Assembly (NCBI RefSeq): GCF_900109665.1
Contig: NZ_FOAO01000015.1
Location: forward strand, 62,001 to 126,000
DNA: 64,000 nucleotides
Direction: 5' to 3'
Origin: Blastococcus sp. DSM 46786
Lineage (GTDB): Bacteria > Actinomycetota > Actinomycetes > Mycobacteriales > Geodermatophilaceae
Notes under the pieces: generated by a model
Databases searched by the model: none
What the model saw: the letters and a program-made list of their open reading frames with translations, nothing else
What the model was told of the DNA's origin: nothing
Shown here: positions 41,331-49,490 of the stretch, one piece after another
Numbering within the stretch: the stretch's first letter is position 1
How the letters are laid out: every line of letters starts with the position of its first letter
Program-made: the position numbers and the translations under genes

Positions 41331-42392
41331 ATGGGGGACGACGGGCTGGACGCGCACTACTGGCTGAGCTACCTCAGCGAGGTGGGCACCGGCCTGCTCG
41401 TGCGCGCCCAGTGGGAGGGCATGCGGTACGCCCGCGACGCGGAGGTCGCCGGCGCGGTGGCCGACCCGCCGGCACTGCTGCCCGAGGGCGCGGAGATCCG
41501 GCTGGACCAGCAGCTGGGCGACCAGCGCACGGTCGTCGCCGCCTGGGGCGGGGTGCTCGCCCGCATCGACGGGGGCGGGCAGGTCACCGAGATCGACGTC
41601 GTCGGCCGGGAGCGCGCCGAGGTCGAGGCGGCGGTGGCGCTGCTCGCGGACGGCGCCCGGCGTGCCGCCACCCTGCCCGAGGGCTCGGTGCGCATGCGCT
41701 TCTGGGCCGAGCGGGACGGCGAGGGCTCGATGACCACCCGCCGGGTCGAGGCGCCGGCGTGGGAGGAGGTGGCGGGCAACTACACCGCCCGGACGGCGGC
41801 CGCGCTCGACGGCCTCGTGGCCCTGCGCTCGCCCGCCACCCGGGCCGGCCGGCTGCTGCTCTGGCACGGCGCGCCGGGCACCGGGAAGACGACGGCGGCC
41901 CGCGCGCTCGGGCGGGCGTGGGCGGGGTGGTGCCAGACGCACTACGTCATGGACCCGGAGCGGCTGTTCGACGGCCCGCAGTACCTGCTGGACGTGGCCG
42001 GGGCCAGCGCGGACCGGGACGACGGGAAGTGGCGCCTGGTGATCGCCGAGGACTGCGACGAGTACCTGCGCTCGGACGCGAAGCTGCGCGCCGGCGCCTC
42101 GCTGGGCCGGCTGCTCAACCTGTGCGACGGCATCCTCGGCCACGGGCTGCGGGTGCTCGTGCTGCTCACCACCAACGAGGACGTCGGCCGCCTGCACCCG
42201 GCGATCACCCGCCCGGGCCGGTGCCTGAGCCAGGTCGCGTTCGAGCCGCTGACGGCCGCCGAGGCGCGCCGGTGGCTCGGCAGCGGGGCCACCGCGCCGG
42301 AGGGGCCGATGACGCTGGCGGAGCTGTACGCCGTGCGGGAGGACCGGGCGCAGGACCCGGCGCACCGGGAGGAGCCCGGCGGCTACCTCTGA
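41331..42392 (+). CDS. DUF5925 domain AAA ATPase
   Basis: 353 residues. The N-terminal 150 residues are the DUF5925 region (HYWLSYLSEVGTGLL; MRFWAERDGEGSMTTRRVEA). The AAA domain has Walker A LLLWHGAPGTGKTTAARALG (about 176), Walker B RLVIAEDCDEYLR (about 238) and sensor/arginine finger TTNEDVGRLHPAITRPGR (about 279). The fold resembles BCS1/classical AAA unfoldases acting as hexamers. The substrate is unknown. TAGCGT (41318-41323) ends 7 bases before ATG 41331 and there is no Shine-Dalgarno, so it is probably leaderless. Confidence 0.85.
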   Translation: MGDDGLDAHYWLSYLSEVGTGLLVRAQWEGMRYARDAEVAGAVADPPALLPEGAEIRLDQQLGDQRTVVAAWGGVLARIDGGGQVTEIDVVGRERAEVEAAVALLADGARRAATLPEGSVRMRFWAERDGEGSMTTRRVEAPAWEEVAGNYTARTAAALDGLVALRSPATRAGRLLLWHGAPGTGKTTAARALGRAWAGWCQTHYVMDPERLFDGPQYLLDVAGASADRDDGKWRLVIAEDCDEYLRSDAKLRAGASLGRLLNLCDGILGHGLRVLVLLTTNEDVGRLHPAITRPGRCLSQVAFEPLTAAEARRWLGSGATAPEGPMTLAELYAVREDRAQDPAHREEPGGYL

Positions 42393-42405
42393 CCCGGCGA
42401 GCACA

Positions 42406-42466
42406 CCGGATGCGACCCGGCGTTCACACCGGATGCACAGGTGCCGTCCAGGCCGGTCGCATCCGG
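42406..42466. repeat. CCGGATGCGACC inverted repeat
   Basis: CCGGATGCGACC (42406-42417) and its exact complement GGTCGCATCCGG (42455-42466) enclose a third partial copy, CACACCGGATGCAC near 42425. The spacing is long for a terminator hairpin but possible for the gene ending at 42392; it could also be a paired operator for the gene at 42542. Confidence 0.35.
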
Positions 42467-42541
42467 CCTCGCCATCGTCGGCCGGGTGAGCCCCAGCCCC
42501 TCCGCGCAGCGGCGGTCCCCCGCGGCCGGTGCGTCGTGCTG

Positions 42542-43213
42542 ATGTCGCTCCTCAGCGCGGATCACCTGGTGATCCTGGCGGTGCTGCTGCTGCCCGCGCC
42601 GCTGGCCGCCGTCGGCCAGCGGTGGCGGGAGCAGCCGTCGCTGCGCGGCACGCTGACCCGCGCCGGGCTGCTCGTCGCCGCGTGCTTCGGGGGCTTCGCG
42701 CTCGGGGTCGTGTTGTCGGGCGGGGTGCCGGCGGCGGCGCTGGAGGTGCTGGTGGCGGCGGCGACCGTGGTGGCGGCGGTGCACGCGGTGCGGCCGCTGG
42801 CGCGGCACGGCTCCGGGTGGCTCGCCGGGCTGTTCGGGGTGCTGCAGGGCGCGGCGGTGGCGACGGATCTGCTCGGCACCGGGCTCGCCCTCCTGGCGGC
42901 GGTGGCGGTCCTCCTGCCGCTGGTCGTGCTGGTGAGCCGGTCGCGGGCCTACCCGGGGGTGCGGGTGGTCGTGGCGGTCGTCGGCGTGGTCGTGGCGGGG
43001 GCCTCCGGAGTCGCGGCGCTCACCGGGGGCGAGTCGGTGCTGCAGCCGCTGTTCGACGTGGTGGCCGGGGACCCGTGGGTGTCGCTGCTGGTGCTCGCCG
43101 CGGCGGCGTTCCTGGTGTGGGAGCTGTTCCCGCCGGTCGCGGCCGAGGAGCCACCGGTCCCGGTCGAGGAGGCACTGGTCCCGGCCGAGCGGGAGCCGGT
43201 CGGCGTTCGGTAG
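42542..43213 (+). CDS. Multi-pass membrane protein, unknown
   Basis: 223 residues with about six hydrophobic segments (LVILAVLLLPAPLAAVGQRW; LVAACFGGFALGVVLSGGVP; LGTGLALLAAVAVLLPLVVL; VVVAVVGVVVAGASGVAALT; WVSLLVLAAAAFLVWELFPP) and a Pro/Glu/Val-rich C-terminal tail. ATG 42542 and GTG 42536 are both possible and neither has a Shine-Dalgarno. Composition and topology do not point to a known transporter family. It lies in the same direction as the transglycosylase gene, 63 bases ahead of it, but the latter seems to have its own promoter. Confidence 0.55.
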   Translation: MSLLSADHLVILAVLLLPAPLAAVGQRWREQPSLRGTLTRAGLLVAACFGGFALGVVLSGGVPAAALEVLVAAATVVAAVHAVRPLARHGSGWLAGLFGVLQGAAVATDLLGTGLALLAAVAVLLPLVVLVSRSRAYPGVRVVVAVVGVVVAGASGVAALTGGESVLQPLFDVVAGDPWVSLLVLAAAAFLVWELFPPVAAEEPPVPVEEALVPAEREPVGVR

Positions 43214-43276
43214 CCGGTCCGACCGGCCGGCCGCCGTACCATCGATTCTCGACGCCGACCTGAGGAGCACCGCCTC

Positions 43277-44476
43277 GTGGCCTCCGTCCCGCCCGACTCC
43301 CGCTCCACCCGCTGGCTCCGCCGTCGGCCCACCGAGCCGCTGCCGCAGCAGGAGCCGGCCCGCCGGCCGCGGTTCGACCAGCCGCCGCCCCAGGGCAACG
43401 ACTGGTACGCCGGGCCGCCGTCCGCCGGTGGTCCGCCGCCGCCGCGCACGTGGCCCGGGGAGGCACCCCAGGCCCCGTGGCCGTCGGCGCCGCCCGGGGG
43501 CTCGTACCCGCCGCCGCAGGGGCCGTTCCCGCCACCGCAGGGCTCGTTACCGCCGCCGCGGGGCCCGTTCCCCCCGCCGCCGCGGGGGCCCTTCCCGCCG
43601 TCCGCGCGCCCGGCCCCGCCGGCCGGCCCCGAGCGCGGTCGCCGTCGTCGCCTGCGTGCGCCGCGGCGCCGGCGCGGGCTGGTCCGCCGCATCGTCCGGG
43701 TGCTCGCGGTGCTCGGCGTCGTCCAGGCGCTGGTCGTGCTCTCGCTGCGCTGGGTGGACCCGCCGACGACGGCGTTCATGGCGGCCAACCCCGAGGGCTC
43801 GATCCAGCAGTCGGTGCCGGTCGAGCACGTGTCGCGGAACTTCCTCGCCGCGGTGATCGCGCACGAGGACGCCCAGCTCCCCTACCGCGACGGCGCCTTC
43901 GAGTGGGACGCGCTGTGGGCCCGCGCAACGGCGCACCTGTCCGGCGCGGAGGACCCGTCGGGGTCGACGATCCCGCAGCAGGTGGCGAAGAACCTGTTCC
44001 TGAACCAGGAGCTCAGCGCCTGGCGCAAGGGGCTGGAGGCGGCGCTGTCGGCGGAGCTCGCGGCGTTCGTCGACGACCGGCGCATGCTCGAGTTGTACGT
44101 CAACTACGCGCAGTTCGGCCCGACGATCTACGGGGTCTGCGCGGCCGGCTGGTACTACTTCGACTCCCCGCCCGCCGAGCTGTCGGCCGAGGAGGCGGTG
44201 ATGCTGGTCGGTCTGCTGCCCTCGCCGGGGCACGTCCAGCGGGCGCCCGGTGGCGGCATGGACTTCGAGGTCGAGGACGGCATGGGCTGGCTGTCCCGCT
44301 CGCACGTGCTGAACGCGCAGGCGCGGGTCCCCCGCCACCTCGACCGGCTGGGCTTCACCCCCGTCGAGGACGCCGGCGTCGAGGGGCTGGCCTCCGAGCA
44401 GGAGCCCTCGGGCGACGACTGCTCGACGCCCCCGCAGGAGGTCACCGATCTGATCACGTCGGAGGGCACCGCCTGA
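43277..44476 (+). CDS. Biosynthetic peptidoglycan transglycosylase (GT51, monofunctional)
   Basis: 399 residues. Residues 1-115 are a cytoplasmic Pro/Gly-rich tail with PPPQGPFPPPQG-type repeats. A basic cluster and one membrane helix (RIVRVLAVLGVVQALVVLSL, about 136-155) follow. The GT51 domain has VIAHEDAQLPYRDGAFEWDA (catalytic Glu and Asp), GSTIPQQVAKNLFLNQE, ELYVNYAQFGPTIYGVC and AVMLVGLLPSPG. No transpeptidase domain is present, so it polymerises lipid II glycan strands on the outer face of the membrane without cross-linking. GTG 43277 has GAGGAG 11 bases upstream; TACCAT near 43236 is a plausible -10 box. A disordered proline tail of this size is unusual for monofunctional enzymes. Confidence 0.88.
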   Translation: MASVPPDSRSTRWLRRRPTEPLPQQEPARRPRFDQPPPQGNDWYAGPPSAGGPPPPRTWPGEAPQAPWPSAPPGGSYPPPQGPFPPPQGSLPPPRGPFPPPPRGPFPPSARPAPPAGPERGRRRRLRAPRRRRGLVRRIVRVLAVLGVVQALVVLSLRWVDPPTTAFMAANPEGSIQQSVPVEHVSRNFLAAVIAHEDAQLPYRDGAFEWDALWARATAHLSGAEDPSGSTIPQQVAKNLFLNQELSAWRKGLEAALSAELAAFVDDRRMLELYVNYAQFGPTIYGVCAAGWYYFDSPPAELSAEEAVMLVGLLPSPGHVQRAPGGGMDFEVEDGMGWLSRSHVLNAQARVPRHLDRLGFTPVEDAGVEGLASEQEPSGDDCSTPPQEVTDLITSEGTA

Positions 44477-44486
44477 GGGCATCGCA

Positions 44487-44516
44487 CGCCGGGAGCCCGC
44501 GGGTGGGCTCCCGGCG
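44487..44516. terminator. Bidirectional hairpin terminator
   Basis: Perfect 12-bp stem CGCCGGGAGCCC (44487-44498) and GGGCTCCCGGCG (44505-44516) between the convergent stops at 44476 and 44523. Confidence 0.75.
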
Positions 44517-44522
44517 TCGCGC

Positions 44523-44696
44523 TCAGCGGTCGTCGGCGTCCTTGCCGAGCTGGGGGTTGGGGACGACGGGGCGCGGTCGCTGCAGACCCGCGTCGAACCG
44601 CTGGGTGGCCTCGAGCTCGGCCGTCTCCGGAGCGGCGTGCCGCCCCAGCTGAGGCATCTTGAACTCGGCCGTCTCATCGAGCAGGTGCTTGCCCAC
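44523..44696 (-). CDS. Small 57-residue protein, unknown
   Basis: Reads VGKHLLDETAEFKMPQLGRH at the start and ends NPQLGKDADDR. It has no cysteine and no hydrophobic segment, and mixes acidic and basic residues. GTG 44696 is preceded by GGAAGGA at 5-6 bases, which is strong support for translation. The terminator at 44487-44516 closes the message. The internal echo MPQLGR / NPQLGK hints at a short repeated element. No family is recognised. Bases 44697-44964 upstream contain no further gene I can support. Confidence 0.45.
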   Translation of the reverse strand: MGKHLLDETAEFKMPQLGRHAAPETAELEATQRFDAGLQRPRPVVPNPQLGKDADDR

Positions 44697-44964
44697 ACCA
44701 TGTCCTTCCGTGGAGGGTTTGGGCGAGCGTACGAGCGAATTCCGACGGTTCGCGGGACCCCGGCCAAAGGTGCAGGTCGGCTGTGACGCGTGTGGTGTCC
44801 GGGGTGTCCCGGCCCGGCCGAGCGGCAGCGTGACCGACGGCGATGCGCTGCCGTGCCCAGTCCGGCGGGTGACCGACGCGCCCGTCCCACCCTGGCCGGG
44901 TGGCCCGCCCGGTGCCGAGGCCGCCCGAACGGTTCTTCTCGTCCCCTCGTGGTAGCTCACGCAG

Positions 44965-45600
44965 GTGGACACGCGCACCCTGCTGCTGGGCGACTGGACG
45001 CCGGTGATCCGGGACGGCATCGACGTCCTGCGGCTGGCCATCCTGGGCGGGGCTGTCGCGTACGCGGTGGCCGGCGACTGGGGTGCGGCGGCGCTGCTCG
45101 CCTTCTTCGGGGCCATCACCGTCGTCGCGCGGCTGCTGAACCTGCCGCGGCCCTACGACCTGTCGCTGACCGTGGCGATGGCGCTGCAGGGGTTCGGCGA
45201 GGTGCTCGGCCTGTACGACGAGTGGGTGCGCTTCGACGACCTCGTGCACTTCACGCTGCCGATGCTCACCGCGCCGGTGGTCTACATCGCGCTGGCGCGG
45301 GCTGAGGTGGTGCCCGACCCCCGCGACGAGACGCACCTGCCGCACTACGTGGGCATCGCCGTCGTCACCGCGGCGCTGGGCATCTCGCTCGGCGCGCTGT
45401 GGGAGGTCTACGAGTGGCGCTCCGACGCGTGGCTGGGCACGGACCTCTCGATCGACAACGACGACACCAACGGCGACCTGGTGCGCGACTCCCTGGGGTC
45501 GCTCGTCGGGGCCGCGCTACTGGTGGTGTGGGCGCGGTTCGGCTGGGGCTCGGTGCGGCGCATCCCCGGGGTGAACACCCACGAGGACGTCGACGCCTGA
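44965..45600 (+). CDS. DUF2238/YjdF-like integral membrane protein
   Basis: 211 residues with about five hydrophobic segments: VLRLAILGGAVAYAVAGDWG, ALLAFFGAITVVARLLNLP, FTLPMLTAPVVYIALARAEV and VGIAVVTAALGISLGALWEV. Two conserved-looking motifs, EWVRFDDLVHFTLPML and GALWEVYEWRSDAWLGTDLS followed by DTNGDLVRDSLGSLVGA, match the DUF2238/YjdF family (acidic and histidine residues near the membrane face). Function in the family is unknown. GTG 44965 is the start. No operon partner is obvious; the downstream gene is convergent. Confidence 0.75.
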   Translation: MDTRTLLLGDWTPVIRDGIDVLRLAILGGAVAYAVAGDWGAAALLAFFGAITVVARLLNLPRPYDLSLTVAMALQGFGEVLGLYDEWVRFDDLVHFTLPMLTAPVVYIALARAEVVPDPRDETHLPHYVGIAVVTAALGISLGALWEVYEWRSDAWLGTDLSIDNDDTNGDLVRDSLGSLVGAALLVVWARFGWGSVRRIPGVNTHEDVDA

Positions 45601-45627
45601 CCGTGACACCGCGACCAGCCGTCGGCC

Positions 45628-46596
45628 TCAGCGCCCGACCGGCGTGAGCGGCGGCTCGCCGCCCAGCACCGCGCGGACGTTGGCGACGGCGAGCCGGCCC
45701 ATCGCGTCGCGGGTGGCCCGGCCCGCGCTGGCGACGTGCGGCAGCAGGACGACGTTGTCCAGTTCCCGCAGCCCCGGGTGCACGCGGGGCTCGTGCTCGT
45801 AGACGTCGAGCCCCGCCCCGGCGATGCCCCTGGTGCGCAGCGCGTCGACCAGCGCCGCCTCGTCGACGACCGGGCCGCGGGCGGTGTTGACCAGGATGGC
45901 GGTGGGCTTCATGGCGGTCAGCTCGGCCGCGCCGATGAGGTGGTGGGTCTCCGGGGTCAGCGGGCAGTGCAGGGTGACGACGTCGCTCTCGGCCAGCAGC
46001 CGTGGCAGCTCGGCCGGCTCGACCCCGAGCGCGCGGGCCTCGTCGCCGGACGCGCGGCTGCCGGTGGCGAGGATGCGCATGCCGAACGCCGCGGCCCGCC
46101 GGGCCACAGCGGTGCCGACGCGGCCCAGGCCGACGATGCCCAGGGTCGCGCCGGCGCTCACGTCGAGGCCGACCAGCAGCTGCGGCCCCCAGACCCAGTC
46201 CGCACCGCTGCGGACCAGGCGATCGGCCTCGACCAGCCGTCGCGACGCGGCGAGGACCAGCCCGAAGGCGACGTCGGCGGTCGCCTCGTCGAGCACCCCG
46301 GGGGTGTTGGTGACGGCGACGCCCCGCGCGGCCGCCGCGCCGAGGTCGACGTTGTCGAACCCGACGGCGCAGTTGGCCACGATCCGCAGCTGCGGGCCCG
46401 CGGCGTCGAGCAGCTCGGCGTCCACCCGGTCGGTGAGCAGCGTGATCAGCGCAGCGGCGCCGCGGACGGCGTCCAGCAACTGCTCCCGGGACGGGGGCCG
46501 GTGGAGGTCGTCGTGCACGACCACGGGCAGGTCGAGTGCGCGGGCCGCCGCCATCGCACCGGGGGTCAGCTCCCGGCTCAGGTACACGTGGGCCAC
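45628..46596 (-). CDS. 2-hydroxyacid dehydrogenase (glyoxylate/hydroxypyruvate reductase-like)
   Basis: 322 residues. LRIVANCAVGFDNVDLGAAA and VTNTPGVLDEATADVAFGLV are characteristic of the glyoxylate reductase/GHRB branch. The NAD(P) site is GATLGIVGLGRVGTAVARRA (about 143). Catalytic residues: Arg in LVNTARGPVVDE, Glu in GLDVYEHEPRVHP, His in VVLLPHVASAGRA. It reduces a 2-oxoacid such as glyoxylate or hydroxypyruvate with NAD(P)H. The start GTG 46596 (or GTG 46587) has no strong RBS. It is divergent from the SDR pair and may belong to the same catabolic region. Confidence 0.9.
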   Translation of the reverse strand: MAHVYLSRELTPGAMAAARALDLPVVVHDDLHRPPSREQLLDAVRGAAALITLLTDRVDAELLDAAGPQLRIVANCAVGFDNVDLGAAAARGVAVTNTPGVLDEATADVAFGLVLAASRRLVEADRLVRSGADWVWGPQLLVGLDVSAGATLGIVGLGRVGTAVARRAAAFGMRILATGSRASGDEARALGVEPAELPRLLAESDVVTLHCPLTPETHHLIGAAELTAMKPTAILVNTARGPVVDEAALVDALRTRGIAGAGLDVYEHEPRVHPGLRELDNVVLLPHVASAGRATRDAMGRLAVANVRAVLGGEPPLTPVGR

Positions 46597-46738
46597 GGCT
46601 GCCGATCCTGCACCGCGACCACCGGGGTGGCCATCAGGGCTCACCCCGGCGGCGCCGTCGGCAGCAGAGGTGCGGTGGCCGGCGACGGACGGACGGGGCC
46701 TACCGTTCGGCGTGCCCACCCACCCGAGGAGCCGCACC

Positions 46739-47503
46739 GTGACCGCATCCGCACGCCCCTCGCAGGCGTCGCCGTCCCGCGCCGGTGCCCCGTGGAGCCC
46801 GGGTGTGGCGGGTCCCCCCGTCGCGGTGGTCACCGGGGCGGCCCGCGGGCTGGGCGCGGCGGTCGCCGAGGCGCTGCGGGCGAACGGACGGCGCGTGGCC
46901 GGCCTGGACCTGCGCACCTGCGACGGCGTCGACTTCTCGGTGGAGGTCGACGTGACCGACGCCGCGGCGGTGGCCGGCGCCGTCGCGCGCGTCGAGCGCG
47001 AGCTCGGCCCGGTGGACGAGCTGGTCACCGCGGCAGGCATCTACGAGATGGCGCCGATCGAGGAGATCGACGACGCACGCTGGGAGCGGATGCTCGGTGT
47101 CAACCTGTCCGGGACGGCGACCGTGTGCGCCGCCGTGCTCCCCGGGATGGTCGCCCGCGGCCGCGGCGGCGTGGTCACCATCTCCTCCGACCTCGGCGTC
47201 GGGGGCAGCGAGGGCGATGCGCACTACGCGGCGAGCAAGGGGGCGATCGTGGGCCTGACCCGGGCGCTGGCCACCGAGGTGGCCGGCAGCGGGGTGAGCG
47301 TGAACAGCGTGGCACCGGGCGCGGCGGACACCCCGATGCTCGAGGAGTCCTCCCCGTGGCGGGCCGCGGAGTTCCTGGGCACCCTGCCGGTGCAGCGGCT
47401 GGTCCGCCCCGACGAGATCGCGGCCGCGGCGCTGTTCCTGCTCGAGGTGGGGACGGCGGTCAGCGGGCAGGTCGTCTCGCCGAACGCCGGGGCGACGATC
47501 TGA
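46739..47503 (+). CDS. Short-chain dehydrogenase/reductase (active type)
   Basis: 254 residues. After a 25-residue Ser/Pro-rich lead, a classical SDR: cofactor loop VVTGAARGLGAAVAEALRAN, Asp in VEVDVTDAAAV, AAGIYEMAP in place of NNAG, catalytic Ser in VVTISSDLGVGG, and Tyr/Lys in AHYAASKGAIVGLTRAL. The C terminus ends VSGQVVSPNAGATI, as in FabG-like enzymes. It oxidises or reduces a hydroxyl/keto group with NAD(P). GTG 46739 has GAGGAG upstream. Its TGA overlaps the next start (TGATG), so it is translationally coupled to the inactive homologue that follows. Confidence 0.9.
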   Translation: MTASARPSQASPSRAGAPWSPGVAGPPVAVVTGAARGLGAAVAEALRANGRRVAGLDLRTCDGVDFSVEVDVTDAAAVAGAVARVERELGPVDELVTAAGIYEMAPIEEIDDARWERMLGVNLSGTATVCAAVLPGMVARGRGGVVTISSDLGVGGSEGDAHYAASKGAIVGLTRALATEVAGSGVSVNSVAPGAADTPMLEESSPWRAAEFLGTLPVQRLVRPDEIAAAALFLLEVGTAVSGQVVSPNAGATI

Positions 47504-48045
47504 TGGCCGGCCGCACCGCCCTGGTGTCCGGCGCCGACCCGGGGCTGCAGCGCGCCCTGGCCGGCCGGCTCGCCGTCGACGGCTTGGCCTTGGCCGACGA
47601 TCTCGGCGAGCGGCTGGACGCGCTCGTGCACGTCGTCGCCGTCCCGCCGCCGGCGCCGTTCGTCGGCGCGGACGCCGGCCGGTGGTCCGCCTCGGTGATG
47701 GGCGAGCTGACCCCGGCCTTCCGCGCCGTCCGGGCCGCGGCGCCGGCGCTGCGCCGGTCGCCGTCCGGGCGCCTGGTGCTCGTCGGCGCCGGCTGGTTCC
47801 CCGCCGACCGCGCGGACGGGACCGCCGCGGCCGCCGTCCACGGCGCCCTGGTGGCGCTCACCAAGACGCTGGCCCGGGACCTCGGCCCGGACGGCGTCAC
47901 GGTCAACCAGGTGGTCGTCGACCCCGCCTCCCCGGCCGACGCCTCCGGCGTCGCCGCCGCGGTGTCCTACCTGTGCAGCCCTGCGGCCGGAGCGACCACC
48001 GGGCAGCTGGTCACCGTGGGGCGTGGCGGGCCACTGCGTCCCTGA
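47503..48045 (+). CDS. Degenerate SDR-fold protein lacking catalytic residues
   Basis: 180 residues, clearly SDR-derived but shortened. The cofactor loop reads VSGADPGLQRALAGRLAVDG. The central LDALVHVVAVPPPAPFVG replaces the NAG strand. The catalytic Tyr-x3-Lys helix reads AAAVHGALVALTKTLARDLG, so Tyr and Lys are both gone. The C terminus ATTGQLVTVGRGGPLRP follows the SDR pattern. It overlaps the stop of the active SDR by one base. Inactive SDR subunits paired with active ones are known, for example in the toluene-degradation dehydrogenase BbsCD. A structural partner of the upstream protein is the most economical reading, though decay is possible. Confidence 0.75.
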   Translation: MAGRTALVSGADPGLQRALAGRLAVDGLALADDLGERLDALVHVVAVPPPAPFVGADAGRWSASVMGELTPAFRAVRAAAPALRRSPSGRLVLVGAGWFPADRADGTAAAAVHGALVALTKTLARDLGPDGVTVNQVVVDPASPADASGVAAAVSYLCSPAAGATTGQLVTVGRGGPLRP

Positions 48046-48051
48046 CCGGGG

Positions 48052-48729
48052 TCACCCGACCTCGAAGGCGACCGCCCGGACCGGCGCCCCGTCGGCGCCC
48101 ACCAGCCGCAGCGGCAGCACGCTGACCACCGGCTCGGCCGAGCGGACGGCGGCCAGGCCGCGCAGGTTCTCCACGATGACGCCGCCGGCGCCGAGGACGG
48201 CGTGGTGGGCGGCGAACCCGCCCGCCGGCTCCCCGTCGAGGACGGTCTCGTCCAGGCTCAACGCGTCCAGCCCGATCGTGCGGACGCCGGCCGCGACGAC
48301 CCGCTCGGCCGCGTCGCCGTCCAGGAACGGGTGGTCGAAGTAGGCTTCGGTGCCCCAGTGCGCGTCCCACCCGGTGTGGAGCAGGAGCATGCGGCCCGGC
48401 GCCAGCCGGTCCGCCACGGGCCGGAGGTCGGCCCAGGTGAGGGCAGCGTGCGGCGCCCTGCCGCGGACGTCGGCGATGACCGCGGGAGCCAGGAACAGCT
48501 CGAGCGGCAGCTCGTCGATGCGGGGACCGTCGGCCAGGAAGTGGTACGGGGCGTCGACGTGGGTGCCGGTCTGCGAGCCCATGCGCACGTGCAGCACGTT
48601 GTAGCCGTGCTCGTCGATGGTGGTCGCCGGGGTGAACCGGGCGACGGGGTCGCCGGGGTAGACGGGGGTGTCGTCGTCCAGCGGGTGGGAGAGGTCGACG
48701 ACGTTCCGGACGGGCGAGGGGGTGCGCAC
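48052..48729 (-). CDS. Cyclase-family (kynurenine-formamidase-like) metal hydrolase
   Basis: 225 residues. VVDLSHPLDDDTPVYPGDP at the N terminus, the metal-binding motif QTGTHVDAPYHFLADGP (Gln in place of the first His; THxDxPxH intact), and DELPLELFLAPAVIADVRG. LLLHTGWDAHWGTEAYFDHP and VRTIGLDALSLDE are also family segments. Members hydrolyse amide or lactone bonds (kynurenine formamidase, isatin hydrolase, cyclamide hydrolases). The substrate here is unknown. GTG 48729 is chosen because GGGAG lies 6 bases upstream; a longer start at 48792 would overlap the regulator gene. It is the second gene of the XRE-cupin unit, 38 bases downstream. Confidence 0.85.
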   Translation of the reverse strand: MRTPSPVRNVVDLSHPLDDDTPVYPGDPVARFTPATTIDEHGYNVLHVRMGSQTGTHVDAPYHFLADGPRIDELPLELFLAPAVIADVRGRAPHAALTWADLRPVADRLAPGRMLLLHTGWDAHWGTEAYFDHPFLDGDAAERVVAAGVRTIGLDALSLDETVLDGEPAGGFAAHHAVLGAGGVIVENLRGLAAVRSAEPVVSVLPLRLVGADGAPVRAVAFEVG

Positions 48730-48767
48730 GGTGGACTCCCGGGGATCGGTGGCGGGTCGGGGGCCGG

Positions 48768-49352
48768 TCACGGGGCCGGGGTGAGCGCCCACAGCACCTC
48801 GGCCGGGCAGGTGGCCGACGGGTTGAACCAGGTGTGCGGGGTGGCGCCGGGCATGGTGAACGCGTCACCGGCGGCGAGGTCGACCGTCTCGCCGGGCAGC
48901 GTCAGCCGCAGCTCGCCGGCGACGACGTAGACGAACTCGACGTCGCAGGCCAGGGAGTACAGCTCGGGGCCTCCGCCGCCGCCCGGGTCGACGACCGAGC
49001 GGATGACCTGCAGCTGGCGCTGGGTGCCCGCGGTCAGCAGCTGCTCGTGGAGACCGGCGCCGCCGAAGTTGATCGGCGGGGCCTCGCCGGCGCGCACCAG
49101 CGAGGTCTCCGGGGGCTCGAACAGCTGGCCGACGCCGATGCCGAGCACGCCGCAGACCGTCACGAGCGAGGCGACGGACGGCGACACCTCGTCGCGCTCG
49201 AGCCGGCTGAGGAAGCCCTTGGTGAGGCCGGCCTGCTCGGCGACCGCGGCCAGGGTCAGCCCGGCGGTCTGCCGGGCGGCGCGCAGCCGCGCTCCGATGA
49301 GCGCCGCTGCGGGCTCGTGCGGCCGAGCCGGCCGCCGGAGCTCTCCGGCCAC
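48768..49352 (-). CDS. XRE-cupin transcriptional regulator
   Basis: 194 residues. N-terminal HTH_3: IGARLRAARQTAGLTLAAVA and LTKGFLSRLERDEVSPSVAS (about 18-60). C-terminal cupin_2: DVEFVYVVAGELRLTLPGET, then VDLAAGDAFTMPGATPHTWF (about 130-180). This is the SutR/PuuR-type layout in which a small molecule bound in the cupin barrel controls DNA binding. GTG 49352 has AAGGGGGA 5-7 bases upstream. It is divergent from the NCS1 permease operon, and a palindrome overlapping the permease -35 box (49404-49419) is the likely operator. The effector is presumably the imported or hydrolysed compound. Confidence 0.9.
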   Translation of the reverse strand: MAGELRRPARPHEPAAALIGARLRAARQTAGLTLAAVAEQAGLTKGFLSRLERDEVSPSVASLVTVCGVLGIGVGQLFEPPETSLVRAGEAPPINFGGAGLHEQLLTAGTQRQLQVIRSVVDPGGGGGPELYSLACDVEFVYVVAGELRLTLPGETVDLAAGDAFTMPGATPHTWFNPSATCPAEVLWALTPAP

Positions 49353-49403
49353 GTCGTCCCCCTTCGCTCGGGCGCCGGCACAGCATGCCGTACGCGACGC
49401 TCG

Positions 49404-49444
49404 GGCAACAGATGTTGCCTGTCGGACAACTCCGCCTCTAGCCT
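49404..49444 (+). promoter_or_regulatory. Permease promoter with overlapping XRE-cupin operator
   Basis: The perfect palindrome GGCAACA-GA-TGTTGCC occupies 49404-49419. TTGCCT (49415-49420) and TAGCCT (49439-49444) with an 18-base spacer make a -35/-10 pair. The operator overlaps the -35, which fits repression. A second, related half-site GGACAAC follows at 49424-49430. Confidence 0.6.
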
Positions 49445-49490
49445 CTGCCCACCACGGTGGCGGCGGCCACCGCCCCACCCGGAGGTGCAC

